A stretch of DNA of 37,117 bases from Caulobacter sp. S45 (lineage in GTDB: Bacteria > Pseudomonadota > Alphaproteobacteria > Caulobacterales > Caulobacteraceae). Below, piece after piece: positions 1 to 8,654 of this stretch (the first letter of the stretch is position 1; each line of letters begins with the position of its first letter). Location of the stretch: contig NZ_CAHJWH010000012.1 of NCBI RefSeq assembly GCF_903642205.1, forward strand, positions 1-37,117. The letters are read 5' to 3'. The position numbers were made by a program, and so were the translations under genes. The notes beneath the pieces were generated by a model. It did not search any database. It was not told the origin of the DNA and saw only the letters and a list, made by a program, of their open reading frames with translations.

Positions 1-246
1 CCAGCCGGGCGCCCCGGCCCTGGCCAGCAGCCATACCTGCGCACCACGCCCGGCGAAGGCGGCCGCCTGGGCGGAGAAGGCGTCAGCGAGGGCGGCGGCG
101 GCTGAGGGCGGCTCCGCGCCCGCGCAGATCAGCACGCAGGCCGCGCCCGCTTGGTCCTCGAACGACCAGTAGCGCTGGCGGGCGTCCATGCCGTAGCAGA
201 AGGGCAGCCTGTCGCCGGGCCGCAGCCGGGGGACCATATCGGACAT
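1..246 (-). CDS. Redoxin-like domain protein, possibly 2OG-Fe(II) oxygenase fusion, N-terminal fragment
   Basis: The reading frame starts at an ATG (complement of 244-246) and runs open for 82 codons off the left edge, so only the N-terminus is visible. It begins MSDMVPRLRPGDRLPFCYG and continues with a stretch ending in ACVLICAG. This resembles the thioredoxin-fold start (a 'GD..P.F' strand followed by a hydrophobic strand) of proteins that join a redoxin-like domain to a C-terminal 2OG-Fe(II) oxygenase domain. No CxxC or other peroxidatic cysteine pair is visible in the part present. It is divergent from the FkbH-like gene, with 111 bp between the two starts. The family assignment is tentative; that a coding N-terminus is present is more certain. 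Confidence 0.55.
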   Translation of the reverse strand, partial: MSDMVPRLRPGDRLPFCYGMDARQRYWSFEDQAGAACVLICAGAEPPSAAAALADAFSAQAAAFAGRGAQVWLLARAGAPGW

Positions 247-357
247 GCTTCGCCTCCGAAGCCAGACGGGCGGACCTATCCCTCATGCCGGACAGGCGTT
301 AACCAAGCTGCAACGGCCAAGGCCCCAGCGTGGCGGCGTTCCCGCGCAAGGCCGTCC

Positions 358-2499
358 ATGCTCGTCCGCCGGTCCCGCTATGTCCACCTGACGCGCCTCG
401 GCGCCGGACGGGTGCTCGCCGTCCACGCTATGACCCAGCTCCGGCTCGTGGTGGACGAACAGGTCGCAGCGATCCTGGACGCTTTCGCCGCGCCCCGCGA
501 CATGCCGGGGGAGCTGTCGGCGATGCCCGCCTGCCGGGGCTTCGACCCGGAGGTGCTGGCCGGCTGCCTGGCCACGCTGATGGAGCACGGCTTGCTGACC
601 GACCGGGAGCCGGCGGCGGAGGAGGCGGAGCTCGCCGCAAGCCTGTCCGACCTGCACGGCCGCGACGCCGCCGAGCCCGACGCCGGCGCGGCTCTGGACG
701 CCCTGCGTCGCCGCAGCAAGGACGGTGCGGACCCCTGCTGGTCGGTGACCGAGGCGCAAGGGGCCGCTGCCCTCGGCCGCCCGCTGCGCCACCGCCTGGA
801 CGTGCTGCTGTTCGGCGACTGCGAGCTGCAGATGGAGGCGGACTTCCTGCGGCGCGAGGCGGCGCGGCGCGGCGTGGCGCTCCGTGTCGCAACGGCCTTC
901 CCCGATGACCTGCGCCTGGCTTCCGAGCGTCCGCACGACGCCATCCTGGTGGGCGCGCTGCGCTCGCGCCGCGTGGTGGCCATGGGCTCGGCCGAGGATC
1001 ATGGCGGCGATCCGGCGGCGATCTACGTGGCTGAGGCCCAGGCGGTGCTGGAGGGCCTGCGGGCGGTGACGTCGGCGCCCATCCTGCTGGACGGCCTGCC
1101 CGAGCCCACCGTCCAGCCCCTCGGCTTTGCGGACAGGGGCCTGCACGGCCACCGCAACCGCTTCCGCCGGGTCAACCTGGCTTTGGGGGCGCTCGTCGAC
1201 GAGTTCGCCGACGTTCACCTGGTCGACATGGCCACGGCCCTGAACATAGAGGGCTCAGGGCGCCTGCTGGACGACGCCCTGGTGGGCTTCACCCATTTCG
1301 GCGGGGCGGGCTGGATGCTGCAGCGGCCCGGCCGCGAGCGCGCGGCGGTGCACGGCATCGTCCCCGATCCGGCGCCGCTTCAAGCAGCCCTCGGCGGCGA
1401 CGCCTATGCCCGCGAGCGGGTGGCGGCGCGCGCCCACATGGACGCCCTGGCGGTGGTGCGCGGGATCGACGCTAAGAAGTGCGTGATCGTGGACCTGGAC
1501 GGCACGCTGTGGCCCGGCGTGCTGGCCGAGACTGGCGCGCCCTTCGCCTGGACGCCGGAGGTCAGCGGCGCCTATTCCCACATCGGGCTGTGGTTCGGCA
1601 TCCATGAAGCGTTGCTGGCGCTGAAGCGCCGTGGCGTGGTGCTGGCCTGCGTCAGCAAGAACGACGAGGCGCTGGTGCGGCGCCTCTGGCGCTACGACGA
1701 CCACTATCCGCGGGAGCGGCTGCTCACCCCCGACGACTTCGTCACCTGGCGGGTGGATTGGGCGGACAAGCCCTCCAGCATCGCCGCCGTCGCGGCGGAA
1801 CTCGGCTTCGCGCTCGACGCCTTCCTGTTCGTGGACGATCATCCGGTGGAGCGCGAGCGGGTGCGCCAGGCCCTGCCCGAGGTGGAGGTCTGGGGCGAGG
1901 ACCTGTACGGCCTGCGCCGCCGGCTGCTCACCGACCCGCGGCTGCAAGTCCCGGTCCTGACCGGTGAGGCGACGGCGCGCACGGACCTGGTCAAGGCCCA
2001 GCTCGGCCGCGACCGCCAACGGACGGCGGCCACGGACAGTGCGGACTTCCTGCGTTCGCTGGAGGTGCAGGTCCGCGTCGAGCGCGCGGGCGCCGAGGCG
2101 CCGCTGGCCCGGGTGGCGGAGCTGTTCGCCCGCACAACGCAATTCAACACCACCGGGCGCCGCTTCCGCGTCGGCGAGTTGGCCGCGCGGGCGGCGGCGG
2201 GCGAACTGTTCATCGCCCACGCCAGCGATCGTTTCGGCGACTACGGCCTGGTGGCGGCGGCAGTGCTGCAGACCGGCGAGGTCACCGGGCTGGTGATGAG
2301 CTGCCGCGTCATCGGCCTGGGGGTGGAGCGCGCCCTAATCGACGCGGTGATCGGGGCGTCGGGCGAGGTGGGGATCATCGCGACGATCGTTGAGACCGAG
2401 CGAAACGGCCCCGTCCGCAATCTCTACGGCGACGCCGGCTTTCAGTTTGAAGACGGCGTCTGGCGGCGCGCGCCCGAGCCGCTGCGCATGGCGGGATGA
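358..2499 (+). CDS. FkbH-like HAD-IIIC family protein with an extra N-terminal domain
   Basis: A protein of about 713 residues. The HAD core is clear: motif I DLDGTLWPG at about residue 379 (two catalytic Asp), CVSKND at about 431, and FLFVDDHPVER with the acidic metal-binding pair at about 490. The C-terminal part, from about 590 (RTTQFNTTGRRF), is the acetyltransferase-like region typical of FkbH proteins. Family members load a glyceryl unit onto acyl-carrier proteins or act in polyketide, polysaccharide or lipid tailoring. The region at about 150-350 (VLLFGDCELQ) is SGNH-like, as in other family members. The first 90 residues (RYVHLTRLGAGRVLAVHAM, then a small helical region) resemble the leader-binding or PqqD-like fold seen at the N-terminus of some radical-SAM maturases; this is inference. 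I chose the ATG at 358, with AAGG 8 bases upstream; a GTG at 151 would run back into the divergent gene. Substrate unknown. Confidence 0.85.
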   Translation: MLVRRSRYVHLTRLGAGRVLAVHAMTQLRLVVDEQVAAILDAFAAPRDMPGELSAMPACRGFDPEVLAGCLATLMEHGLLTDREPAAEEAELAASLSDLHGRDAAEPDAGAALDALRRRSKDGADPCWSVTEAQGAAALGRPLRHRLDVLLFGDCELQMEADFLRREAARRGVALRVATAFPDDLRLASERPHDAILVGALRSRRVVAMGSAEDHGGDPAAIYVAEAQAVLEGLRAVTSAPILLDGLPEPTVQPLGFADRGLHGHRNRFRRVNLALGALVDEFADVHLVDMATALNIEGSGRLLDDALVGFTHFGGAGWMLQRPGRERAAVHGIVPDPAPLQAALGGDAYARERVAARAHMDALAVVRGIDAKKCVIVDLDGTLWPGVLAETGAPFAWTPEVSGAYSHIGLWFGIHEALLALKRRGVVLACVSKNDEALVRRLWRYDDHYPRERLLTPDDFVTWRVDWADKPSSIAAVAAELGFALDAFLFVDDHPVERERVRQALPEVEVWGEDLYGLRRRLLTDPRLQVPVLTGEATARTDLVKAQLGRDRQRTAATDSADFLRSLEVQVRVERAGAEAPLARVAELFARTTQFNTTGRRFRVGELAARAAAGELFIAHASDRFGDYGLVAAAVLQTGEVTGLVMSCRVIGLGVERALIDAVIGASGEVGIIATIVETERNGPVRNLYGDAGFQFEDGVWRRAPEPLRMAG

Positions 2500-3026
2500 G
2501 ACCGATGGACACCCCTCCAGCCATGGCGTCCACTTCGGCCCTGCGGGCGCCAGGGCGGGTCAAGCTGCTGTTCGCCCTCGCCCTCGCCGGCGTGGCGAGC
2601 GCCGCCGGCGCGCAGACCGCAGCCCAGAACGCCCCCCAGGCGACGATCCGGACGAACCTCAAGGCAGGCATCCAGGCCGATGGCCCTAGCAACAGCCTGT
2701 CCCAGGTCCAGACCGCCGGCACGCCCCGCGCGCCGCTGGACCCCGCCGCCGCCGCGGCCGTGGCCAGCGGGTCGGCCTTCCCCGGCATCCCGCCAGCCAC
2801 CCCGCCGATCTACCTGCGTCGTCCCTCGTCGCTCTGCACCGACTTCACGCCGGTGGCGACCGGCGGCTGGGCGGCGACCGGCCCGATCCAGTTCCCCGGA
2901 CCGCAGGGGCCGGTGCAGATGGTGGTGGGCCAGACGGTGGTCCCCGGCGACTACCTGGACGGGATGGACCTCGGCTCGGTCTTGCAGAGGAACTGCAGGA
3001 GGACTGCGTCGCCGGGCGGAAGCTGA
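2496..3026 (+). CDS. Small exported protein of unknown function
   Basis: A 176-residue protein whose ATG overlaps the stop of the FkbH-like gene (ATGA), so the two are probably translationally coupled. It has a basic N-region and a hydrophobic stretch (RVKLLFALALAGVASAAGA) with a likely signal-peptidase I site after AGA, before QT. The mature part is rich in Ala, Pro and Gln. It carries cysteines in SSLC and near the C-terminus (QRNC), which could form a disulfide in the periplasm. No family recognised. The overlap suggests it works with, or is regulated together with, the FkbH-like protein. Confidence 0.65.
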   Translation: MRPMDTPPAMASTSALRAPGRVKLLFALALAGVASAAGAQTAAQNAPQATIRTNLKAGIQADGPSNSLSQVQTAGTPRAPLDPAAAAAVASGSAFPGIPPATPPIYLRRPSSLCTDFTPVATGGWAATGPIQFPGPQGPVQMVVGQTVVPGDYLDGMDLGSVLQRNCRRTASPGGS

Positions 3027-3066
3027 TCATTCCATCGAGGAGGGCGATCACATGTCGTTTGCGCTT

Positions 3067-3217
3067 CTCATCTCCCCCTGCGCAGCGGGGGGAGGGAACC
3101 AGGCGAAGCCTGGTGAGGAGGGCTCGCTGGCCGAGACGGCGGAGGCCGCGGCGCCGGGAAGCCCCCTCCACCACGCTTCGCGTGGTCCCCCTCCCCCGCT
3201 GCGCAGGAGAGGATAAG
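3067..3217. repeat. Dispersed palindromic repeat, family A, copy 1
   Basis: It begins TCCCCCTGCGCAGCGGGG and ends with the complementary CCCCGCTGCGCAGG followed by AGAGGATAAGAG. Inside is a second hairpin, CCACGCTTCGCGTGG. Related copies lie at 11764-11872, 17677-17830 and 34535-34656. It fills the gap between the secreted-protein gene and the 3' end of hslU, where it may also act as a bidirectional transcription stop. Confidence 0.85.
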
Positions 3218-3265
3218 AGCTGATCAGTACACGCCATCGTGCCTCCCTGGCGAGGAAGACCAACG

Positions 3266-4576
3266 TTACAGGATGAACCGCGACAGGTCCGCGTTCTGCG
3301 CGAGTTCGCCCACGCGTTCGCGCACGTCGGCCGCCTCGATCCGCACGGTCTCGCCGGCCCTGTCCGCCGCGTCGAAGCTGAGCGCCTCCACCACCTTCTC
3401 CAGCACGGTCTGCAGCCGGCGGGCGCCGATGTTCTCCACACTGGCGTTCACCGACACGGCGCATTCGGCCAGCGCATCCACCGCCTCGTCGCTGAACTCC
3501 AGCGTCACGCCTTCGGTGGCCAGCAGGGCCTGGTGCTGGCGGATCAGGTTGGCCTCAGGCTCGGTCAGGATGCGGCGCATGTCGGCCAGCGTCAGCGCCT
3601 TCAGCTCCACCCGGATCGGCAGGCGGCCCTGCAACTCGGGCAGCAGGTCCGAGGGCTTGGAGACGTGGAAGGCGCCGGACGCGATGAACAGCACGTGGTC
3701 GCTCTTCACCGGCCCGTGCTTGGTGGAGACGGTGGTGCCCTCGATGAGCGGCAGCAGGTCGCGCTGCACCCCCTCGCGGCTGACCTCGCCGCCGCCCCGG
3801 CGCTCGGTGGGCACGGCCACCTTGTCGATCTCGTCGATAAAGACGATGCCGGCGTTCTCGGCCAGGTCGACCGCCTCGCGGGTCAGGGCCTCCTGGTCGA
3901 CCAGCTTCTCGCCCTCCTCGGCGATCAGGGGGCGCCAGGCGTCCTTGACGGCGATCTTGGCGGTCTTGGTGCGGCCGCCGAAGGCCTTGGACATCATGTC
4001 GGAGATGTTCATCACCCCGATCGAGGCGCCGGGCTGGCCGGGCACCTCAAACATCGGGGCCGCACCTGAGGCCTCCGCCAAGGTCAGCTCCACCTCCTTG
4101 TCGTCCAGCTCGCCTGAGCGGAGCTTCTTCCTGAAGGTGTCGCGGGTGAAGGGCTGGGCGGCCGCGCCCACCAGGGCGTCGAGCAGGCGGTCCTCGGCGG
4201 CGCCTTCCGCGCGCGCCTTCACGCTGGCCTGGCGGCGCTCGCGCACCTGGCCAATGGCGACCTCCACCAGGTCGCGCATGATCTGGTCCACGTCGCGCCC
4301 GACATAGCCGACCTCGGTGAACTTGGTGGCCTCGACCTTCAGGAACGGGGCCTGCGCCAGCCTGGCCAGGCGCCGCGCGATCTCGGTCTTGCCGACGCCG
4401 GTAGGGCCGATCATCAGGATGTTCTTTGGCGTCACCTCGTCGATCAGCTCGGGGCCCAGCCGGCGGCGGCGCCATCGGTTGCGCAGGGCGATGGCCACCG
4501 CGCGCTTGGCGTCAGTGTGGCCGACGATGAAGCGGTCGAGCTCGGAGACGATCTCGCGGGGGGAGAATTCGGTCAT
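3266..4576 (-). CDS. hslU: HslU (ClpY), ATPase subunit of the HslVU protease
   Basis: A 436-residue AAA+ unfoldase that feeds substrates to the HslV peptidase in the cytoplasm. Walker A is GPTGVGKT at residues 57-64 and Walker B is VFIDEIDK at about 247-254. The I-domain insertion lies between them, and the conserved C-terminal tail ends SRFIL, the segment that docks into HslV. Length is normal for the family. The start at 4576 gives [16 protein letters not shown], the usual family N-terminus; an in-frame ATG 12 codons upstream is rejected. No good Shine-Dalgarno is seen before it. hslV lies upstream on the same strand, but 320 bp away with an opposite-strand gene in between. Confidence 0.97.
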   Translation of the reverse strand: MTEFSPREIVSELDRFIVGHTDAKRAVAIALRNRWRRRRLGPELIDEVTPKNILMIGPTGVGKTEIARRLARLAQAPFLKVEATKFTEVGYVGRDVDQIMRDLVEVAIGQVRERRQASVKARAEGAAEDRLLDALVGAAAQPFTRDTFRKKLRSGELDDKEVELTLAEASGAAPMFEVPGQPGASIGVMNISDMMSKAFGGRTKTAKIAVKDAWRPLIAEEGEKLVDQEALTREAVDLAENAGIVFIDEIDKVAVPTERRGGGEVSREGVQRDLLPLIEGTTVSTKHGPVKSDHVLFIASGAFHVSKPSDLLPELQGRLPIRVELKALTLADMRRILTEPEANLIRQHQALLATEGVTLEFSDEAVDALAECAVSVNASVENIGARRLQTVLEKVVEALSFDAADRAGETVRIEAADVRERVGELAQNADLSRFIL

Positions 4577-4690
4577 GGTGGGGGGAGATAGCGTGGCGCG
4601 CGGCAGGCGCAACGCATCTCCTGCCTTTGAGCTTGCAGGGTTGCGATGCGCCGCTCAGATTAGTCGGGGCAAGTGGTGGAAGTCTGGGTC

Positions 4691-4891
4691 ATGACCATGA
4701 TGGTCAAAGAGGTTTACGACGCCCTGCTGGCCGCCGGCGCACCCGAGGACAAGGCGGCGCGGGCCGCTCAAGCGCTGGCCGGGAACGACAATCGCTTCAA
4801 CAAGGTAGAGTCGGACCTCACGCTGCTGAAGTGGATGGTCGGTCTGGTAATGGCCGGCATCGTCGCCCTCATCACCAAGACGTTCTTCTAA
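4691..4891 (+). CDS. Small single-pass membrane protein, resembling short DUF1640/CCDC90-like proteins
   Basis: A 66-residue protein with an amphipathic helix (KEVYDALLAAGAPEDKAARA), a short coiled-coil-like region and a C-terminal membrane helix (WMVGLVMAGIVALI). This layout matches short bacterial DUF1640-like proteins. I chose the ATG at 4691, which has GGAAG 8 bases upstream; ATGs at 4697 and 4700 and a GTG at 4673 are alternatives. It lies on the opposite strand between hslV and hslU and ends 5 bp from the hslV stop codon. Function unknown. Confidence 0.65.
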   Translation: MTMMVKEVYDALLAAGAPEDKAARAAQALAGNDNRFNKVESDLTLLKWMVGLVMAGIVALITKTFF

Positions 4892-4896
4892 GCGGA

Positions 4897-5442
4897 CTAA
4901 AGCGTCTCCACCACCACGTTGGTGTTGGAGTAGACGCAGATTTCCGCCGCGATCCCCATGGCGCGCCGGGCGATCTCTTCCGCGTCCAGGTCGAAGTCCT
5001 TCAGCGCCCGCGCCGCCGCCAGCGCGTAGGGGCCGCCGGAGCCGATGGCGGCGATGCCGGCCTCCGGCTCCAGCACGTCGCCGGCGCCGGTGATGGTGAA
5101 CACGCTCGACGCGTCCGCCGCAATCATCATGGCGTCGAGCCTTCGCAGGTAGCGGTCGGTGCGCCAGTCCTTGGCCAGCTCCACGCAGGCGCGGGCGAAC
5201 TGCTCGGGATGGGCCTCCAGCTTCTGCTCCAGCCGCTCCAGCAGGGTGAAGGCGTCCGCCGTCGCGCCGGCGAAGCCCGCCACCACCTTGCCGCCGGCGA
5301 GCCTCCGCACCTTGCGGGCGTTGGCCTTGACGATGGTGGCGCCCATGGTGACCTGGCCGTCGCCGGCGATCACGGTGCGCTCGCCCTTCTTCACCGCCAG
5401 GATGGTCGTGCCGCGCCAGCCGGGTGTAGGAGCCTCGCTCAT
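4897..5442 (-). CDS. hslV: HslV (ClpQ), peptidase subunit of the HslVU protease
   Basis: A 181-residue N-terminal nucleophile (Ntn) hydrolase that forms the double-ring proteolytic core capped by HslU. The catalytic threonine is Thr12 in [12 protein letters not shown]. The first 11 residues would be removed to expose it, a short propeptide of the kind seen in alphaproteobacterial HslV, whereas E. coli removes only Met. Conserved GDGQVTMG and GAIGSGG-type segments are present (here [14 protein letters not shown]). It diverges from the MoeB/ThiF-like gene, with 64 bp between the starts. Confidence 0.97.
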   Translation of the reverse strand: MSEAPTPGWRGTTILAVKKGERTVIAGDGQVTMGATIVKANARKVRRLAGGKVVAGFAGATADAFTLLERLEQKLEAHPEQFARACVELAKDWRTDRYLRRLDAMMIAADASSVFTITGAGDVLEPEAGIAAIGSGGPYALAAARALKDFDLDAEEIARRAMGIAAEICVYSNTNVVVETL

Positions 5443-5506
5443 TCAGCTTCACTCATGGCCGGCCATGTGGCGGCGCGTGAAGGTGGGGTCAAGTTCAGGA
5501 GCTTCA

Positions 5507-6295
5507 TTGGCGTTCTCGGATCAGGAGGTCGAACGCTACGCCCGTCACCTGGTGCTCCGCGAGATCGGCGGGGCCGGCCAGCAGGCGCTGCACGCCGCGC
5601 GCGTGCTGATGGTGGGCATGGGCGGTCTCGGCAGCGCGGCGGCGCCCATGCTGGCGGCGGCGGGCGTGGGGACGCTCGGCTTGGTCGATGGGGACACGGT
5701 GGGCCTGTCCAACCTGCAGCGCCAGACCCTGTACGCTACCGGCGACGTCGGACGGCTGAAGGTCGAGGCGGCGGCGGAACGGCTGGGCGGCCTCAATCCC
5801 GGGGTGAGCCTGGACCTGCATCCCGTCATGCTGGGCGCGGAGACGGCGCCTGCGCTGACTGGCGGGTATGACGTGGTGCTCGATGGGACCGACGACTTCG
5901 CCACCCGCTTCGCCGTCAATGCCGCCTGCGTGGAGGTCGGCCGGCCGCTGGTCTCCGGGGCCATCGAGCGCTGGACCGGCCAGGTGGGGGTGTTCGCCGC
6001 CGGCCTCACCCGCGGCCGGCCGCTGGCGGAGCGCCAGCCCTGCTATCGCTGCCTGACGCCTGACGACATCCCGCCGGGCGCCGAGACCTGCGCACGGGTG
6101 GGCGTGGTGGGGGCGCTGGCGGGCGTCATCGGCGCGATGATGGCGCTGGAGGCGGTGAAATGGATTGCGGGCGCCGGCCAGCCCCTGGCTGGGCGGCTGC
6201 TGATCTACGATGCGCTGGCCGGAGAGACGCGCACGGTGCGGCTCTCGCCCGATCCGGCCTGCCCGGTCTGCGGCGGCGCGACCACCTTGATGTAG
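5507..6295 (+). CDS. MoeB/ThiF/HesA-family sulfur-carrier adenylyltransferase (E1-like)
   Basis: A 262-residue protein that activates the C-terminus of a ubiquitin-like sulfur carrier (MoaD or ThiS) by adenylation. It has the N-terminal signature RYARHLVLREIGGAGQQ, a nucleotide-binding GMGGLG at residues 37-42, and the DGTDDF and R-rich ATP-site segments. A Cys lies in ETCARVG (about 195), and two zinc-binding pairs are CYRC (about 178) and CPVC (about 252). There is no rhodanese domain, so it is the short form, about the length of E. coli MoeB. I chose TTG at 5507 because AGGAG lies 5 bases upstream and the product begins at the family N-terminus; an in-frame ATG at 5465 adds 14 residues without family support. 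Its last 91 bp overlap the convergent lipoprotein gene. MoeB versus ThiF cannot be decided here. Confidence 0.9.
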   Translation: MAFSDQEVERYARHLVLREIGGAGQQALHAARVLMVGMGGLGSAAAPMLAAAGVGTLGLVDGDTVGLSNLQRQTLYATGDVGRLKVEAAAERLGGLNPGVSLDLHPVMLGAETAPALTGGYDVVLDGTDDFATRFAVNAACVEVGRPLVSGAIERWTGQVGVFAAGLTRGRPLAERQPCYRCLTPDDIPPGAETCARVGVVGALAGVIGAMMALEAVKWIAGAGQPLAGRLLIYDALAGETRTVRLSPDPACPVCGGATTLM

Positions 6296-6990
6296 GCCAC
6301 CATGTCGGCGGCGACGGCCTGGTAGACGCTGGCCGGCTGGGCCGCCGACTTCAGGACGGGCGCCCTGATGCGGTAGATGGCGGAACTGGCGTCGAACACC
6401 TCCACCCCGGCCTGATGGGCGACGGCGTACTCGCTGTACCGATAGCTGCCGAGGTCCGCATTGATCAGCGGGTCGGCCGAGGTCGGGGGCATGACCACGA
6501 ACACCGCCGCCCCACTGGCGTGAGCCGACGCGATCATCTTGGCTAAGGCGGCGCTGAAGGCCTGGGGAGGGGTGTGCGCCTGCAGATCGCCATAGCCATA
6601 GCAGAGGATGAGCAGGTCGCCGGGCGACAGGGAGGCCCAGCGCGCGGCGCTGGCCTCCACCGTGTCGCCCGGATAGCCTCGGTTCTCGACCTCGACCCCC
6701 GCCACTGCCTTTCGCAGGGCCTGGCTGATGGTGATGGAGGCCTGGCCTGCCTGCGCGCCGTTGATCGCGTGGCGCGAGCGGCCGCGCACCAGTCCATAGG
6801 CGAACTGGTCGCCCTGGACCACGATCAGCCCGTGGCGGGGCACCACCACCTCGCCGTAGCTGTTCGGCTCTGGCCCGATCTGGTCCGCGGTGGGCTGGAA
6901 GTAGCGGTGCACCGGCGGCCCGGCGCATCCGGCGGCCGTCAGAACGCCTACCAGGGCGAGCGCAGTGCGGATCAAGCGGCGGGTCTGCAT
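6205..6990 (-). CDS. GDSL/SGNH-like lipoprotein, probably catalytically degenerate
   Basis: A 261-residue lipoprotein: a basic N-terminus, then ALALVGVLTAAGC with lipobox AAGC and acylated Cys22. The fold resembles SGNH hydrolases: VVQGDQFAYG (60-62 in place of the GDS box), a block II-like NRGYPGDTVEA, LLILCYGYGDLQA in place of GxND, and a late segment RYSEYAVAHQAG. The nucleophilic Ser is Gln and the block III Asn is Gly, so hydrolase activity is doubtful. It follows the outer-membrane efflux gene on the same strand with a 36 bp gap and probably belongs to that operon. Its C-terminal 30 codons overlap the 3' end of the convergent MoeB/ThiF-like gene. Confidence 0.7.
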   Translation of the reverse strand: MQTRRLIRTALALVGVLTAAGCAGPPVHRYFQPTADQIGPEPNSYGEVVVPRHGLIVVQGDQFAYGLVRGRSRHAINGAQAGQASITISQALRKAVAGVEVENRGYPGDTVEASAARWASLSPGDLLILCYGYGDLQAHTPPQAFSAALAKMIASAHASGAAVFVVMPPTSADPLINADLGSYRYSEYAVAHQAGVEVFDASSAIYRIRAPVLKSAAQPASVYQAVAADMVAYIKVVAPPQTGQAGSGESRTVRVSPASAS

Positions 6991-7026
6991 GGAGAGCGTC
7001 TTAGACCAGCTTGGCCGCCGGCGAAA

Positions 7027-8523
7027 TCACCGGGGTGGGGCCGCCGGCCGGGCCGAGGCGACCTTGGCAGAAGGCGCGGTCCAGCCCCGGCCGGTGGCGA
7101 CGAAGAGCTGGATCGCGTCGAGATAGCGCTGGGCGGCGGCCTGGGTCAGGCGATAGCGCGCCGCGTTCACCTGGCGCTGCGCGTCCACCACCGGGAGCAG
7201 GCCCTGGCCGCCGATGCGGTAGGCGGCGGAGTCCAGCCGCAGCGTGGCCAGAGCCGAGTCCAGTGAGTGCTGCTGGGCGGCGAGGGCGCCCTCGTCGTGG
7301 GCCAGGGCGGAGAGCAGGTCGGCCACCTGGCCGAAGGCGCGCAGCACCACGGTCTGGTAGTCGGCCGTGCGGGCGCGGGCCTGCTGCACGGCCTCCTCGC
7401 GCTGGGCCTTCAGCTGGCCGCCATGGAAGAGGGGCTGGGTGAGGCCGGCCCCCAGGGTGTAGGCGGTGGCGCTGTAGTCGAAGAAGTTTCCCGGGATCAG
7501 CGCGCTCTGGGTCAGGGCGGCGGTCAGGTTGATGTTGGGATAGAGCTTGGCCGTCTGCACGCCGATGAAGGCGGTTGCGGCGTGGGCCTGGGCCTCCGCC
7601 TCCAGGATGTCGGGGCGCTGGCGGACCAGGTCGGCCGGCACGCTGACCGGCAGGGTGGCGGGGAACGGCAGGTCGGCCAGGGTGAAGTCCGGCGGCGTGT
7701 AGCCGGCGGGCGGCTGGCCCTCCATCATGGCAAGGGCATGGCGCGCCTGGGCCAGCTGCTGCTGGAGGGGCGGCAGCAGGGCGGCGTCGAGCGCGCTCTG
7801 GGCGTCCGCGTTGACGCGCGCCTCCTCGGCGACCCCGCCGACCGCCTGGGCGCTGCGGACCAGCGCGATGTCGTGCCGGTCCGCGGCGAGCATGCCGTCC
7901 ACCGTGGCGATCTCGGCGTGGACGGCGGCGATGATGGCGGCCTGGGAGGCGATCTGGCCGGTGAGGGTCAGATAGGCGGCGTCGAGCCGGTGCGACTGGG
8001 CTTCCACCCTGGCCTTGGCCGACTCCGCGTTGCGCCGCTGCTCTCCGAACACGTCCAGAGCGTAGGAGACCGTCGCGCCCACCGAATAGAGGTCGATCAC
8101 CGGGTTGTTGTTGACGCCCGGGAAGGTGGAAGAGTTCAGCCCCAGGGTGGCGAAGTTCAGCCTCTGCTCCTGCAGGCCGAACTGGGCGTCAGCCTGGGGC
8201 AGCTGCTGGCCGTGGGCGATGGCCAGATCCTGCCGCGCCTGCTGCAGGGCAGCATCGGTGGACTGGAGCGTGGGATTGTCGGCGAGCGCCTGGCGCATCA
8301 GGCCGTCGAGCGACGGCGAGTGGAAGGCGTTCCACCAGGACTGCGCCACCTCGGCGCCCAGCGCGACGCGGGTGGAGGCGGGCGGGTCGTCGCCGACCAT
8401 GGCGTAGCCGGCGAGCGCGGGCGGGGCGGGACGTTGGAAGTCGGGGCCGACCGCACAGGCGGAGAGCGCCAAGACGGAAAGCAAGCTGAGATTTCGCCCA
8501 GCGCCCTGGAGCAGAAGCTGCAA
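7027..8523 (-). CDS. Outer-membrane efflux lipoprotein (NodT/OprM type)
   Basis: A protein of about 498 residues forming the outer-membrane channel of a tripartite exporter. It has a lipoprotein signal (LLSVLALSAC), then the classic AVGPDFQRP start of the NodT class, two related halves rich in coiled-coil helices, and family segments such as RPDILEAEAQAHAATA and AAYRIGGQGLLPVVDAQRQ. The start is uncertain: a TTG at 8523 gives a compact signal peptide but only a weak AGGA nearby. An ATG at 8607 is in frame but lies inside a dispersed repeat (family B) and would add 28 repeat-encoded residues. It follows the EmrA-like gene and presumably pairs with it. Confidence 0.9.
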   Translation of the reverse strand: MQLLLQGAGRNLSLLSVLALSACAVGPDFQRPAPPALAGYAMVGDDPPASTRVALGAEVAQSWWNAFHSPSLDGLMRQALADNPTLQSTDAALQQARQDLAIAHGQQLPQADAQFGLQEQRLNFATLGLNSSTFPGVNNNPVIDLYSVGATVSYALDVFGEQRRNAESAKARVEAQSHRLDAAYLTLTGQIASQAAIIAAVHAEIATVDGMLAADRHDIALVRSAQAVGGVAEEARVNADAQSALDAALLPPLQQQLAQARHALAMMEGQPPAGYTPPDFTLADLPFPATLPVSVPADLVRQRPDILEAEAQAHAATAFIGVQTAKLYPNINLTAALTQSALIPGNFFDYSATAYTLGAGLTQPLFHGGQLKAQREEAVQQARARTADYQTVVLRAFGQVADLLSALAHDEGALAAQQHSLDSALATLRLDSAAYRIGGQGLLPVVDAQRQVNAARYRLTQAAAQRYLDAIQLFVATGRGWTAPSAKVASARPAAPPR

Positions 8524-8525
8524 TC

Positions 8526-8649
8526 GTCCTGCGTGCTTCGAGACAGGCTCTTGCAGAGCCTTCCTCAGCACGACGAAGGTTTGTGCGGCTTCCACCCCCT
8601 TCGTCATCCTGAGGAGCGGGCCAAAGGCCCGCGTCTCGAAGGACGCAGC
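8526..8649. repeat. Dispersed palindromic repeat, family B, copy 1
   Basis: Read on the minus strand it runs from CCTTCGAGACGCGGGCC through GGCCCGCTCCTCAGGATGACG to GAGCCTGTCTCGAAGCACGC. It is nearly identical, in the opposite orientation, to the copy at 31602-31723. It fills the gap between the EmrA-like gene (stop at 8655) and the efflux outer-membrane gene, and it is open in the frame of the latter. Confidence 0.88.
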
Positions 8650-8654
8650 ACACT

